Shown: positions 15,467 through 23,720 of the stretch, piece by piece
Numbering within the stretch: the first letter of the stretch is position 1
Layout of the letters: each line of letters begins with the position of its first letter
Assembly (NCBI GenBank): GCA_023390155.1
Contig: JAEWDJ010000111.1
Coordinates: 1 to 62,549, forward strand
DNA: 62,549 bases
Direction: 5' to 3'
Origin: Actinomycetes bacterium
GTDB lineage: Bacteria; Actinomycetota; Actinomycetes; Actinomycetales; Microbacteriaceae
The notes under the pieces: model-generated
The model's database searches: none
What the model was told of the DNA's origin: nothing
The model's input: the letters and a program-made list of their open reading frames with translations, nothing else
Position numbers and translations under genes: made by a program

Positions 15467-15846
15467 AGCTGCCCGAACCGGACCGTGAATTCCTCGAGCG
15501 GTCCGGAATCTCCTACCGCATCTTTGACGACGGCAGCGGCATGCTTAACGTCGAACTGATCGACTTCCCGCTGCCGTCCGGCCTCAACGCGAACACAGCC
15601 AGCGTGCTGTTCCGCCTCTCGGCCAGCTACCCCGACACTCCGCCGGACATGTGGTGGATCATCCCCCACCTGTCCCCCGTTCGAGGTGGGGTGATCCCCG
15701 CTACCGAGATCATCGAAACTCACGACGGTCGCAGTTGGCAACGCTGGTCTCGGCACCTGGACCCGTCCGCCTGGCGGTCCGGGATCGACGGCCTGGAGAG
15801 CTATGTGCGGCTCCTGCGCACCGAGCTGGGGAGCGCCGCCGCATGA
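15463..15846 (+). CDS. E2/UBC-like conjugating enzyme without cysteine
   Basis: The 127-residue protein resembles prokaryotic E2 family E. It has a YPxxPP signature (Y56 P57 P60 P61 in ASYPDTPPDMWW) and the C-terminal QRWSRHL motif (93-99). There is no cysteine anywhere in the protein, so it cannot form the usual E2 thioester. Ser91 and Ser96 (in WSRH) are in the right part of the fold to be alternative nucleophiles or carriers. Its ATG overlaps the multiubiquitin stop and its TGA overlaps the JAB-E1 ATG, so all three are translated together. It may act as a non-thioester transferase or as an E1-tag adaptor. Confidence 0.82.
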   Translation: MKLPEPDREFLERSGISYRIFDDGSGMLNVELIDFPLPSGLNANTASVLFRLSASYPDTPPDMWWIIPHLSPVRGGVIPATEIIETHDGRSWQRWSRHLDPSAWRSGIDGLESYVRLLRTELGSAAA

Positions 15847-17219
15847 GCGCCACTCTCCGCCTCACGGGCTCCTTGCACGACGGGCTGGTGGCCATGGCCA
15901 CCAGCCCGATCGAAACGGGCGCCGTTCTCCTCGCACATCAGGTCGTCACCGACACAGGCGGCGTCATCCTCCTCGGCGATGAACTCATCGCCGTCCCCGA
16001 CGACGCCTACGAGGTCCGGACCGACCGTGTGCTGCAGATCACTTCCGATGGGTACATCCACGCCCTCAAGGCCGCCCGCGATCGCGGCATGATCGCACTT
16101 TGGATCCATAGCCACCCGGGCAACCAAGCAATTCCCCGCGCCAGCATTCACGACCAAGTCGTCAACGAGCAGCTCGAACCGCTCTTCGGCGACCGCACCG
16201 AGACCGGCCAGTACGGTTATCTCGTGGTCAGCCACGACGGCGAAGCTCTGACCTTCACCGGTGGGCTCAGCGGTCACATCACCACCCCAATTGCGCGGCT
16301 GTCCTCGATCGGGGAGCGGTGGATCTTCCGCCCCGCCCACGACTCCTCCGCCGGCACGGACCGTGCTCTGTTTGACCGGAACATCCGCGCGTTCGGGAAC
16401 GGCATCCAGATCGCCATCAGCGACCTCACCGTGGCGATCGTCGGTGCTGGAGGCACCGGCTCGGCCACCGCCGAGCAACTCGCCCGCCTCGGAGTCCGCG
16501 CGTTCATCCTGATCGATCCCGACACGCTCTCGGAATCCAACACGACCCGCGTATATGGTTCCACTCCTGCCGACGTCGGTCGCGCCAAGGTCGATGTCCT
16601 TGGCGACCACCTCGAACGCATCGCCCACGGCGTGCACACCACCCGTATCAGGGGCACCGTCCTCACAGAACGCATCGCCCGCGCGCTCGTCGGCGCTGAC
16701 GTCGTGTTTGGCTGTACCGACGACAACGCCGGCCGTTTACGGCTGTCCCGCCTGCCGTACCACTACCTGATCCCCGTGATCGACTGCGGCGTCCAGATCC
16801 CCGCCGATGCTCACGGCATCATCGCTGGCGTGTTCGGACGAGTCACTACTCTGCATCCCGGTGCAGCATGCCTCACCTGCCGCGACCGGATCGACTTCGC
16901 TCTCGCCGAAGCCGAGATCCGCGCCTCAGAAGAGCAGCAGCGTCTTGAGAAAGAGGGCTACGCGCCCGCCCTACCCGGGATAGAACCGGCTGTCGTCGCG
17001 TTCACCACCCTGGTCGCGGCCACCGCCGTCAGCGAGTTTCTGGAACGCCTGATCGGCTACGGCGACACCCCAACACCATCTGAGCTGATCCTCTACATCC
17101 ACGACCGCACCCTTCGCGGCAATATCGAGGACCCCCACCCCGGCCACTATTGCGATCCGACCATCCCGCGGGTGGGTACGGACCACGACATGTTCCTGGG
17201 GCTGAATTGGACCTCCTAA
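15843..17219 (+). CDS. JAB peptidase-E1 (ThiF) fusion
   Basis: The 458-residue two-domain enzyme carries both activities expected of the pathway. The N-terminal JAB/JAMM domain (about 1-150) has its metal site: Glu24, HSHP (His89, His91), Ser101 and Asp104. The C-terminal E1/ThiF adenylation domain (about 190-420) has GAGGTGS at 201-207, the acidic strand LIDPD (223-227), SNTTR (232-236) and DVGRAK (244-249). Cys315 (IDCGV), the CxxC at 343-346 and Cys437 are candidates for the transfer cysteine and zinc ligands. The JAB half would trim the tag precursor or remove conjugates and the E1 half adenylates the tag. The start overlaps the E2 stop. Confidence 0.9.
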   Translation: MSATLRLTGSLHDGLVAMATSPIETGAVLLAHQVVTDTGGVILLGDELIAVPDDAYEVRTDRVLQITSDGYIHALKAARDRGMIALWIHSHPGNQAIPRASIHDQVVNEQLEPLFGDRTETGQYGYLVVSHDGEALTFTGGLSGHITTPIARLSSIGERWIFRPAHDSSAGTDRALFDRNIRAFGNGIQIAISDLTVAIVGAGGTGSATAEQLARLGVRAFILIDPDTLSESNTTRVYGSTPADVGRAKVDVLGDHLERIAHGVHTTRIRGTVLTERIARALVGADVVFGCTDDNAGRLRLSRLPYHYLIPVIDCGVQIPADAHGIIAGVFGRVTTLHPGAACLTCRDRIDFALAEAEIRASEEQQRLEKEGYAPALPGIEPAVVAFTTLVAATAVSEFLERLIGYGDTPTPSELILYIHDRTLRGNIEDPHPGHYCDPTIPRVGTDHDMFLGLNWTS

Positions 17220-17542
17220 CCCGCCTTCGCTCTTGGCGGCGACTAAAAGCCGACCTCACCGCCGACTCCGCCGCCGACGTTCCCGACCGGCTCCCAGCCC
17301 GGCACGCCGTGATCGTCGGTTCCTCCCGCCATCCGAAGTGGCTGATCTTCGATTGCCCATGCCGTCAAGGTCACCGCGTCATGCTGAACCTCGACCCTGG
17401 CAACCTGCCCCGCTGGCGCGTCACCGAGCCCTACCCGCTGACCTTCCACCCCAGCGTCGATGAGCGCAGTACCGTCGGTCACTGTCACTACGTTGTACGT
17501 GAAGGCCGCGTGCATTGGATTGAACGAACGGAGCATCGATGA
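17207..17542 (+). CDS. DUF6527 family protein
   Basis: The 111-residue protein starts at TTG 17207, 13 bases inside the end of the JAB-E1 gene, with GGGG upstream. The core WLIFDCPCRQGHRVMLNL, then PRWRV, LTFHPSVDE and GHCHYVVREGRVHW matches DUF6527. The cysteines and histidines (CPC...GHCHY) suggest a zinc-bound module. DUF6527 genes are often found beside bacterial E1/E2/ubiquitin-like genes; their role is not known to me, with a substrate adaptor or E3-like part as an untested possibility. ATGA overlap couples it to the protease gene. Confidence 0.75.
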   Translation: MDLLTRLRSWRRLKADLTADSAADVPDRLPARHAVIVGSSRHPKWLIFDCPCRQGHRVMLNLDPGNLPRWRVTEPYPLTFHPSVDERSTVGHCHYVVREGRVHWIERTEHR

Positions 17543-18474
17543 CCACTCCCGAGGCTGAACCCGCCGACCAGTCTGGCTACGTTCCCACGCCCCCGCCGCG
17601 GCCGACACCCACCCCGGCACCGAAAGGGCCCACTCGCACGCCACTGTACGAAGCGATGAACGCGGAGCGGTATGCCCGGCAGACCCTGATCAAGGAGATC
17701 GAGAAGGTCACCGACACGAGCCTCATCTGCTACATCTCCGGCGGACCCCAGATCGACCGCACTGACGTGATCGGCGTGGTCGATCTGCTCCACAACATCA
17801 CTCCCGGCACCGCGATTGACCTGCTCCTACACTCTCCCGGAGGAAACATCGACGCCGCCGAGAAGCTCATCCTTCTTATTCGCAAACGCGCCGGAACCGC
17901 ACCTGTCCGTGTCATCGTCCCCGACTACGCTAAAAGCGCCGGGACTCTTGTCGCGCTGGGCGCCAACACCATCGTCATGTCCGATTCCTCCGAGCTCGGC
18001 GCGATCGACCCGCAGGTAGACCTGCCCGACTCCAACGGTCACCTACAGCAGCTGTCTGCCCAGAGCTACCTGGACGCATTCCACCTGCATGCAGATCGGC
18101 TTAAGAGCGACCCCACAGACGAAGTCGCCCGACTGATGCTCAGCAAGATGGAACCGGCCATCGCCCGCAAGCTCGAACGCATGACCAAGAGGTCCCACTC
18201 GATCGCCGAGGCGCTCCTCGGCGAAGCAATGGTAAAAGATATCGGGCAGGCCACCGCGATTGCTAACCAGCTCAGCGACACCAAGAAGTGGCACTCGCAC
18301 GGGCAGATGATCTCCCACGAGACCGCCCGCGGCCTCGGCCTGAACGTCACCTATCTCGCACCGCACGACGACCTCTGGACGATGTATTGGCGCCTATTCT
18401 GCCTGCAACTGTGGTCCACCACCGGCAACGTCAAATTGTTCGAAAGCTCCTGGGCCTCTCTCGCCGTTTCCTAG
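17539..18474 (+). CDS. SDH/ClpP-fold serine protease of the ubiquitin-like operon
   Basis: The 311-residue protein has a proline-rich N-terminal tail (about 1-35) and a crotonase/ClpP-fold domain of the serine dehydrogenase proteinase family. HSPGG (98-102) forms the oxyanion loop, AKSAGT (131-136) carries candidate nucleophile Ser133, and ELGAIDPQ (152-159) closes the fold. No signal peptide or clear membrane span is seen except a hydrophobic C-terminal stretch (about 280-300) that may attach it to the membrane. It is last in the operon, coupled by ATGA. Its presence suggests that tagging leads to proteolysis. Confidence 0.85.
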   Translation: MTTPEAEPADQSGYVPTPPPRPTPTPAPKGPTRTPLYEAMNAERYARQTLIKEIEKVTDTSLICYISGGPQIDRTDVIGVVDLLHNITPGTAIDLLLHSPGGNIDAAEKLILLIRKRAGTAPVRVIVPDYAKSAGTLVALGANTIVMSDSSELGAIDPQVDLPDSNGHLQQLSAQSYLDAFHLHADRLKSDPTDEVARLMLSKMEPAIARKLERMTKRSHSIAEALLGEAMVKDIGQATAIANQLSDTKKWHSHGQMISHETARGLGLNVTYLAPHDDLWTMYWRLFCLQLWSTTGNVKLFESSWASLAVS

Positions 18475-18586
18475 CGGCCGCGGGGCTCGTCCAGGATGAT
18501 CGAGCTGAATGTAGCTACCAGCACTGATGGCATGGGCTCGTTAATCTCTAACGGCCTCGTCGCCCCTTCCTCTAAGGCGAGCTGAA

Positions 18587-19060
18587 GTGTTGGCGCAGTG
18601 CACAGCTCATCAGCCACTTACCGTTCCGAAAGACAGCGGTCTCGGGCAAACTGAGTTTGTGAGTGTGCAAGCTCCGACTCCCAGGCCCTTGGGAGTCTCG
18701 GACGTTGAAGCGGTCGAGCTGTGTCGTGAGTGGATGGTCTATCTAGGCGCGGCTGATTCAGTCGCGGCCTCAGGAGACATCCGCCACGTCTGTGATGTGT
18801 ACAGCCACCATTACCTGGCCTGGGTCGACAATCGGCTACAAAACCTAAACGCAGTATTTGTGCAGAGCGCAGCTCGAATGTGTGCGGGCGACGGACGTCG
18901 GGGCCTGGTTTTCGTGCCCGGGGGAGTGTTTCCTGACGCGCAGGACAATGCGGAAGCGTTGGGTGTTGCTCTTTTTCGGTTTGACCCCTACAGCGGCGGC
19001 CTGGACGGGGTGAACCCGCTAGGGCGATATTTTCGCACACACGGTCTCGCGCTCGCGTAG
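18587..19060 (+). CDS. Restriction-endonuclease-like small protein
   Basis: The 157-residue ORF has a C-terminal segment resembling Mrr/PD-(D/E)xK-like proteins of actinobacteria: HHYLAWVDN, AARMCAGDGRRGLVFVPGG, DNAEALGVALFRFD, GLDGVNPLGR. I cannot locate a complete nuclease triad, so activity is uncertain. GTG 18587 follows AAGGCGAG; GTG 18660 is an alternative start. It converges with the relaxase gene and ends seven bases from its stop. It could be a defence nuclease or a conserved protein of unknown role. Confidence 0.5.
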   Translation: MLAQCTAHQPLTVPKDSGLGQTEFVSVQAPTPRPLGVSDVEAVELCREWMVYLGAADSVAASGDIRHVCDVYSHHYLAWVDNRLQNLNAVFVQSAARMCAGDGRRGLVFVPGGVFPDAQDNAEALGVALFRFDPYSGGLDGVNPLGRYFRTHGLALA

Positions 19061-19067
19061 AGCGGCG

Positions 19068-21842
19068 TCACAGCGAAGCGGGGCCCAATGCGTGCTTGGA
19101 GATGGGCGGGTGTGCTGGGCCAGTGTCGCTAAGGGCTGCGCGGTTGAGTTCTGCCTTCGCAGCAGCGCGAGACTTTTCGATCGTCTCCTCGACTGCGTGC
19201 CGCTGCATTGTCTCCACGAGCTGATCTGCTGCCTGAGCTTTCGTCGGAGCAAGCACGATCGCTCGGTTGTCGCTCTTCCCGCGCGTCATTCCGACGTAGA
19301 GTCCGGCGGCGTCGACGCCTGGACCGACTAGCGACACGTCCGTTGTCTCGCCTTGCACCCCGTACACCGTTGTGGCGTAGGCCAAGTGAAGGTGGGATCC
19401 CGCGTACGCATGCGTAATCTTCCGTAGATCGGTCGAGTCGTTCGCAGAGGCGAGCAGCACGTGGTCACCGGCGACTTTTCTGACCACCCAGGTCTGACGG
19501 TTTTGGACGTCGATCGCGGCGTCGTTGCGGCGAGTCTGCACGATGTCGCCAACGAAGATCGGCTGCCCGTCCCGGCCCGTCACACAATCGCGCGTTTCGA
19601 CCATTCCGGTCGCGACTCGTCGAGCTTGAATATCCTCGCTGACGGCTTGTGCTTCCGCGTGTGTGGCTGTGACTAGGGCGACGGATTGACGCTCGCGAGT
19701 CGCTTCAAACCATGCGTGAACCATGGCCTCGCGGGCCTCCAGATCATTGTTGGCAAGGACGACGTGGCCGGTGTTAATCAATTCCTCAGCGACCCTCGCT
19801 GCGTCTTCCGCGCCTCGCGGCTTACGTAGTTTCAGGGTCAGATCCCCCCACGTCGGATCGTCGAATCGATGGATCGTAAGGAGCTCGATTTGACGTGCGG
19901 CGTGACGCCAGAAGAGTGCCATCGCGCCAGAATGTCCGACTGGCAAAGCTTGGTGTTGATCTCCGACGACCGCGATCGATGCACCGGTTCGGTGAAGAAC
20001 GTCAAGCAGTGCGTTCGCTGCCTCCAGGTCGAGCATTCCGGCTTCGTCCACAACAATGCGGTCGCCTGGACGAATACGGATTCGAGGGCCGGCGTACTCG
20101 ACTCCGGTGGTCGGGTCGGCGTCCCCAACTCTTAGGCAGGACCACTCGACTGCCCCTGCATGGTTGCCCTTCCAACGCCATCCGTAATCGTGCAGGAGCT
20201 GATGAAGCGATGACGACGCGCTCTCGGTTGCCTGTCCGGCGACTGAGGAGGCCTTCTTCGTCGGCGCCACGATCAGCATGTTGCGGCCGCGGCGACGCAA
20301 TGCGGCGCCAGCGACCTTGAGCATGGTCGTCTTTCCCGTGCCGGCAGCTCCGGCAATGGCGACGACTCTGTCCGTTCCGGCGATGGACGACGCACCTTTG
20401 ATCTGGTCCTCATCCAGGATATGGTTCGGTTCGACCGCCCTCGCGATCGCGGTGGTCTCGCCTGACGACAGCACCTCACCCATGGCCGCGAGCGCTTCAG
20501 CCCTCTGGGCGACGGTGGCCTTGAGCATCGCGGTCGAGGTCGCCATGAGCCGCTTGACGTGCGAAGGAATCTCTGGCTCCGACAGGAGTGTCACCGTGTG
20601 AATCCGGATCGCGAGAGAGCACACCTCGTCGATCAGGGAGGCGAGCTGCGTCCGATCTCCGGTCACACCCGAGGCGGAGATTGATCGGATCGCCCCCGCT
20701 CGGACGTCCATGTCGCTAAATCGGCCGCCCGTGCCAGTCGACCGAGTGTCGGCATCTACGACCGCCGTCGCCGCGAGGAGCTCGATGTCGAGGTCCTGAG
20801 CGGCCAGCGCTCGAGGTGTCGCCGCTGGCCGCGAGCGGTCGAGCTCCGGGTCTGCACGAAAGAGCTCAGCCCTGACAACGGATGCCCAGTCGCCCTCGTC
20901 CACTACCCCCGGCTTGTTCGGCCTACCCACCGCCCACGCCCACTGGTCAATCTGAGCTAACACGGTAGAGGACGGCTCTTCACCAGGATGCTCCGCCCTC
21001 CAGGTGCGGAGACGGGTCGCCTTGTTTGCTTCAATCTGTGCGGACCTCTTGGATAGCGGTCGAACGAGATGCTGCAACTGGATGATCTCGCCGTCCGCGT
21101 TGAGCGTGAACCCCTTCGCCGCCAGCGCGGACACCCAGGCTGGGTCGGTGCGGGAAGCGAGGTCGCCTTCAGCGTTCACGACGTTCTGGAACCGCAACGC
21201 AACCCGAGTATCGACGTTTGACCAGCGCCCGTCCATGCCCTGCACTTTGACGTTCAACCAGAGGTGGCGGTGCTTGTGCGGGTCCAGCGACCGCGACCGT
21301 TCATGTCGCAGCTCGACCACCTCGACCCGGGCGAGATCTTCCCGGATGGCGCCGCCTTTGCCGCGGCGGGCGTTGAGTTCGGTCTGCCAGAGCTTGATGA
21401 TCCGGTCCCGCAACCGGTCCTGCAGATCCTCGTACGCGGCCGCCAGTTCGGGGTCGAGCATGGCTGCGATGGAGTACGACTTCGGGGCGTTGATCGTCGC
21501 ATCCAGGATCAGATCCGCCGCCGGCGACTCCAGATCCCGCCCCCGCCGCACACCGGTAAGCGGGTCGAGCCCGTCCACCCAGTCCTTCAGCTGGGCCCGG
21601 GTGAGGAGGTCATCGCGGATGGCCCCGTTCTCCACGATGTACCGGGTCATCACCGCGTCCGCGTAGCCAGCTGCAGCGAGCGCACCGTCCGCGGTCCGCG
21701 CGGTCAGTGTGGCGTCGCAGACCCCGTTGAAGGCGTACGCGGTGGCCTGCTTCACCCCTTGAGAAGCCTGCCCGCGTTTCCACCTGGCTACACCACCTCG
21801 CACAACCCCACGTTCCACACGCGCACCCGATTCGGCGCGCAA
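19068..21842 (-). CDS. MobF-type relaxase-helicase (TraA/TrwC-like)
   Basis: The large protein (up to 924 residues) joins an N-terminal relaxase domain with the histidine cluster DPHKHRHLWLN (His189, His191, His193) to a RecD/TraI-like helicase. The helicase shows Walker A GAAGTGKT at 498-505, Walker B VVDEAGML near 606, GDQHQALPV, and a C-terminal motif with YGVQGETTD and GMTRGKSDN. It nicks oriT, stays linked to the strand and unwinds the DNA. The exact start is unclear: the first 20-30 residues look unlike the family and no strong ribosome binding site is visible. The catalytic Tyr was not assigned. It lies on the opposite strand to the transfer-channel operon. Confidence 0.88.
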   Translation of the reverse strand: MRAESGARVERGVVRGGVARWKRGQASQGVKQATAYAFNGVCDATLTARTADGALAAAGYADAVMTRYIVENGAIRDDLLTRAQLKDWVDGLDPLTGVRRGRDLESPAADLILDATINAPKSYSIAAMLDPELAAAYEDLQDRLRDRIIKLWQTELNARRGKGGAIREDLARVEVVELRHERSRSLDPHKHRHLWLNVKVQGMDGRWSNVDTRVALRFQNVVNAEGDLASRTDPAWVSALAAKGFTLNADGEIIQLQHLVRPLSKRSAQIEANKATRLRTWRAEHPGEEPSSTVLAQIDQWAWAVGRPNKPGVVDEGDWASVVRAELFRADPELDRSRPAATPRALAAQDLDIELLAATAVVDADTRSTGTGGRFSDMDVRAGAIRSISASGVTGDRTQLASLIDEVCSLAIRIHTVTLLSEPEIPSHVKRLMATSTAMLKATVAQRAEALAAMGEVLSSGETTAIARAVEPNHILDEDQIKGASSIAGTDRVVAIAGAAGTGKTTMLKVAGAALRRRGRNMLIVAPTKKASSVAGQATESASSSLHQLLHDYGWRWKGNHAGAVEWSCLRVGDADPTTGVEYAGPRIRIRPGDRIVVDEAGMLDLEAANALLDVLHRTGASIAVVGDQHQALPVGHSGAMALFWRHAARQIELLTIHRFDDPTWGDLTLKLRKPRGAEDAARVAEELINTGHVVLANNDLEAREAMVHAWFEATRERQSVALVTATHAEAQAVSEDIQARRVATGMVETRDCVTGRDGQPIFVGDIVQTRRNDAAIDVQNRQTWVVRKVAGDHVLLASANDSTDLRKITHAYAGSHLHLAYATTVYGVQGETTDVSLVGPGVDAAGLYVGMTRGKSDNRAIVLAPTKAQAADQLVETMQRHAVEETIEKSRAAAKAELNRAALSDTGPAHPPISKHALGPASL

Positions 21843-21879
21843 ACGGCGCGCACATCTCGAAGAGTGCCTGCGTGCATCC

Positions 21880-22040
21880 GCTCTTTCTGTCTTGTGTCTG
21901 CGCTCGCTTCTTCCTCCGCCGTCTTGTCTCTTGCTCGCTCTTGTCTTTGCTCCCCCTCTCTCTTCATTGCTCTCTTCATTGCTCTCCCCTTCCTTCCTGT
22001 TCCTCTTCGCCGTCTCTTCTCTCGCGTCCCCGTTTTGCCG
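21880..22040. other. Long strand-biased polypyrimidine/polypurine tract (candidate oriT)
   Basis: On the + strand about 160 bases upstream of the relaxase gene are almost all C and T, with TTCATTGCTCTC repeated twice in tandem near 21963-21987. The - strand, which is the relaxase leader, is correspondingly G/A. No gene fits. oriT sites usually lie next to the relaxase gene and carry repeats and compositional skew, so this is the best oriT candidate in the window. It could also be only an unusual mRNA leader. Confidence 0.4.
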
Positions 22041-22062
22041 TTGTCTACCGCCGCGCGCCGCG

Positions 22063-22100
22063 CGCGAAGACCCCGGCCCAGTCGGGTCGGGGTCTTCGCG
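22063..22100. terminator. Hairpin downstream of the ArdC-like gene
   Basis: CGCGAAGACCCCG and CGGGGTCTTCGCG form a perfect 13-bp stem around GCCCAGTCGGGT, itself able to pair. It lies 10 bp after the stop codon at 22110 and separates the ArdC-like gene from the relaxase leader. There is no T-run. Confidence 0.75.
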
Positions 22101-22109
22101 TCGGTACCG

Positions 22110-22982
22110 CTATTTGTTGTGCTCGATGATCTCCGTAATGGTGTGGGCCGTCCTGAGCACTCGTGCCGCGGTGTCTCGAATGATGTTGACGTCCTCGTCT
22201 GCCCATCCGGTGATGTAGCCGATGCTGTAGGTGCTGGTGTCGAACCCGCTTAGGGCGGCAACGATATAGGCGACCGATTCGGCTTCGACTTCCATCAGGC
22301 CGTGGTGGGCGCGGTACTCCTGGATGTCATCGATGTGGTGAAGTTCAATGTGGGCGGTCTCGTGAATGAGGGTCTTTGCTGCGTGCTCGATGGCGAGGTT
22401 CTCAGCTAAGGTCACCTGGTGCGCCTGGGGGTCGGTGTAGCCGCTTGCGCTGCTGAGCACTGCACGGTGGAGGCTCCACCCGTGCGATTGCAGATGATGC
22501 GTCAGGGGAGCGATGATGCCGTGGTCGTCTTTGCCGACCAGTCGGCGGGTCGGTTCCTCGGGGAGCGGCTCGGCTCCTTCGATCGGGTCTGTCTGGGCGA
22601 TGTCGAAAACCGACAGAGTCGGGAAGTATCGAATCGCACGCTTGCCATCTTCGACCGCCTCGTCCGCGTTGTCGTCGTCGCGGTTGGGCTTCTTCTCGCG
22701 ATACCCGAAGATTTTGATCGATTTCTCGCCCTTGCGCACCTGGCGTCCTTTGGCCTGCCATTGCCGGAACCCGGCGATCATGGTCGCGTCTGGTTTCTGG
22801 GCGAGGATGAGGAGGAGGTTGTTCAGGCTGTAGTTGTGGAAGGATCGGGCGAATTCCAGAAATGTCCGCCATTGGCCGGTGTCGGCGAGCTGCTGGACCT
22901 GCTCCACGATCGCCGCGTGAAGTGCCTCCGCTTCTGCCTGTCGATGCGCCGCGCTTCGGGATACGCCCTTGCCGTTCATCAT
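22110..22982 (-). CDS. ArdC-like antirestriction protein / zincin peptidase
   Basis: The 290-residue protein has an N-terminal ArdC-type ssDNA-binding domain (about 15-130: FLEFARSFHNYSLNNLLLIL, RQWQAKGRQVRKGEKSIKIF) and a C-terminal zinc-peptidase domain with HETAH at 207-211. YTDPQAHQVTL and MEVEAESVAYIVAA follow the ImmA/IrrE-like pattern. ArdC proteins protect incoming conjugative DNA from host restriction. The start MMNGKG follows AGGAGAGGAGC. A 13-bp hairpin shared with the parB region lies 82 bp upstream. Confidence 0.87.
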   Translation of the reverse strand: MMNGKGVSRSAAHRQAEAEALHAAIVEQVQQLADTGQWRTFLEFARSFHNYSLNNLLLILAQKPDATMIAGFRQWQAKGRQVRKGEKSIKIFGYREKKPNRDDDNADEAVEDGKRAIRYFPTLSVFDIAQTDPIEGAEPLPEEPTRRLVGKDDHGIIAPLTHHLQSHGWSLHRAVLSSASGYTDPQAHQVTLAENLAIEHAAKTLIHETAHIELHHIDDIQEYRAHHGLMEVEAESVAYIVAALSGFDTSTYSIGYITGWADEDVNIIRDTAARVLRTAHTITEIIEHNK

Positions 22983-23063
22983 CTGTGCTCCTCTCCTCGA
23001 CCCTTCTATGGGTCTGAGCCAAATCAGCGGGTGTTGCTTTGGTTGTCCCGCCGATCAGTTTTT

Positions 23064-23076
23064 TGCCGTTCCGGCA
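23064..23076. repeat. Short hairpin TGCCG-TTC-CGGCA, copy 1
   Basis: A five-base-pair inverted repeat around TTC after a T-run, 82 bp upstream of the ArdC-like start. The same 13-mer occurs at 57132-57144, upstream of parB, and inverted at 24039-24051. Confidence 0.5.
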
Positions 23077-23427
23077 GAGAGATCGAGAGCGCGTGGAGGC
23101 AGCGCAGTGCCCGCAGTGAAGCGGTTGCTAAGTGGAGGGAGCGCAGCGAGTGGAGTCTGCAATTAGCGACCAGAGGGAACGGAGCCGCCGGAGGAAGCTA
23201 TGATCGGCCGGCGGAATGGCGACATCACGGCGAAAGAAGCAGCACGGCGAAGGCGTTCCGGACAGCAGAGTCTGCGCCGCCTCCGTGCGGCTCTAAATGC
23301 CCGTGGTGGTTATGAGAGGCCGCCGTGTGGCCACTCCCAGACCGTCGCTTATGTCATCGTCTCGGTCTGTTTATTTCTCGCGCATATCCGAGGAAGCTTG
23401 AGCCCGTCACTAGGGGGGTGACTCCGG
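23077..23427. other. Upstream region of the ArdC-like gene without clear gene
   Basis: No convincing coding frame is seen. The stretch contains GGAGGGAGCGCAGCGAG (about 23136-23152), a sequence also present at 57196-57212 and, inverted, in the two long repeats at 43.7 and 59.1 kb. It likely holds promoter or control elements of the ICE. Confidence 0.4.
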
Positions 23428-23720
23428 ATGGGAACGCTGACGTATGACGCGGTCGTGACTGAGTTCGATGACCGTCTGCTCGCTCACCTGCAGATCGTGA
23501 TCGTGAACAAACTTGGCCGCCACGAATCGTTGCGATGTCCTGGCGGGACTCGGCGGAGGTGGACGTGGTGCGATTTGGCCGGATCCATCGCTCTCGCCGT
23601 TGCGATGCGTCATGTGCGGTTTCGTCGCGCGCCGTTCGCTGGCGCTCGTCATGCCCTCAAGGTCGAGATGCGACGCGAGGGTGCGCTGGAAGAACACGGC
23701 TCAGGCTGCGGCGGACAGGC
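23428..23720 (+). pseudogene. Frameshifted DUF7882-family gene
   Basis: The ATG at 23428 follows GGGGGGTGACTCC and begins MGTLTYDAVVTEFDDRLLAH and QIVIVNKLGRHES, the typical start of the DUF7882 family of Microbacteriaceae. The family pattern continues in other frames: MSWRDSAE near 23535 and GGGRGAIWPDPSLSPL in the third frame near 23550-23600. At least two indels have broken it. DUF7882 proteins are small and of unknown function; an ICE-linked or chromosomal origin cannot be told here. Confidence 0.6.

Noticed and set aside
19838..20320. Several + and - frames inside the relaxase
   Set aside because: They overlap the helicase domain of the relaxase, which has all expected motifs in its own frame.
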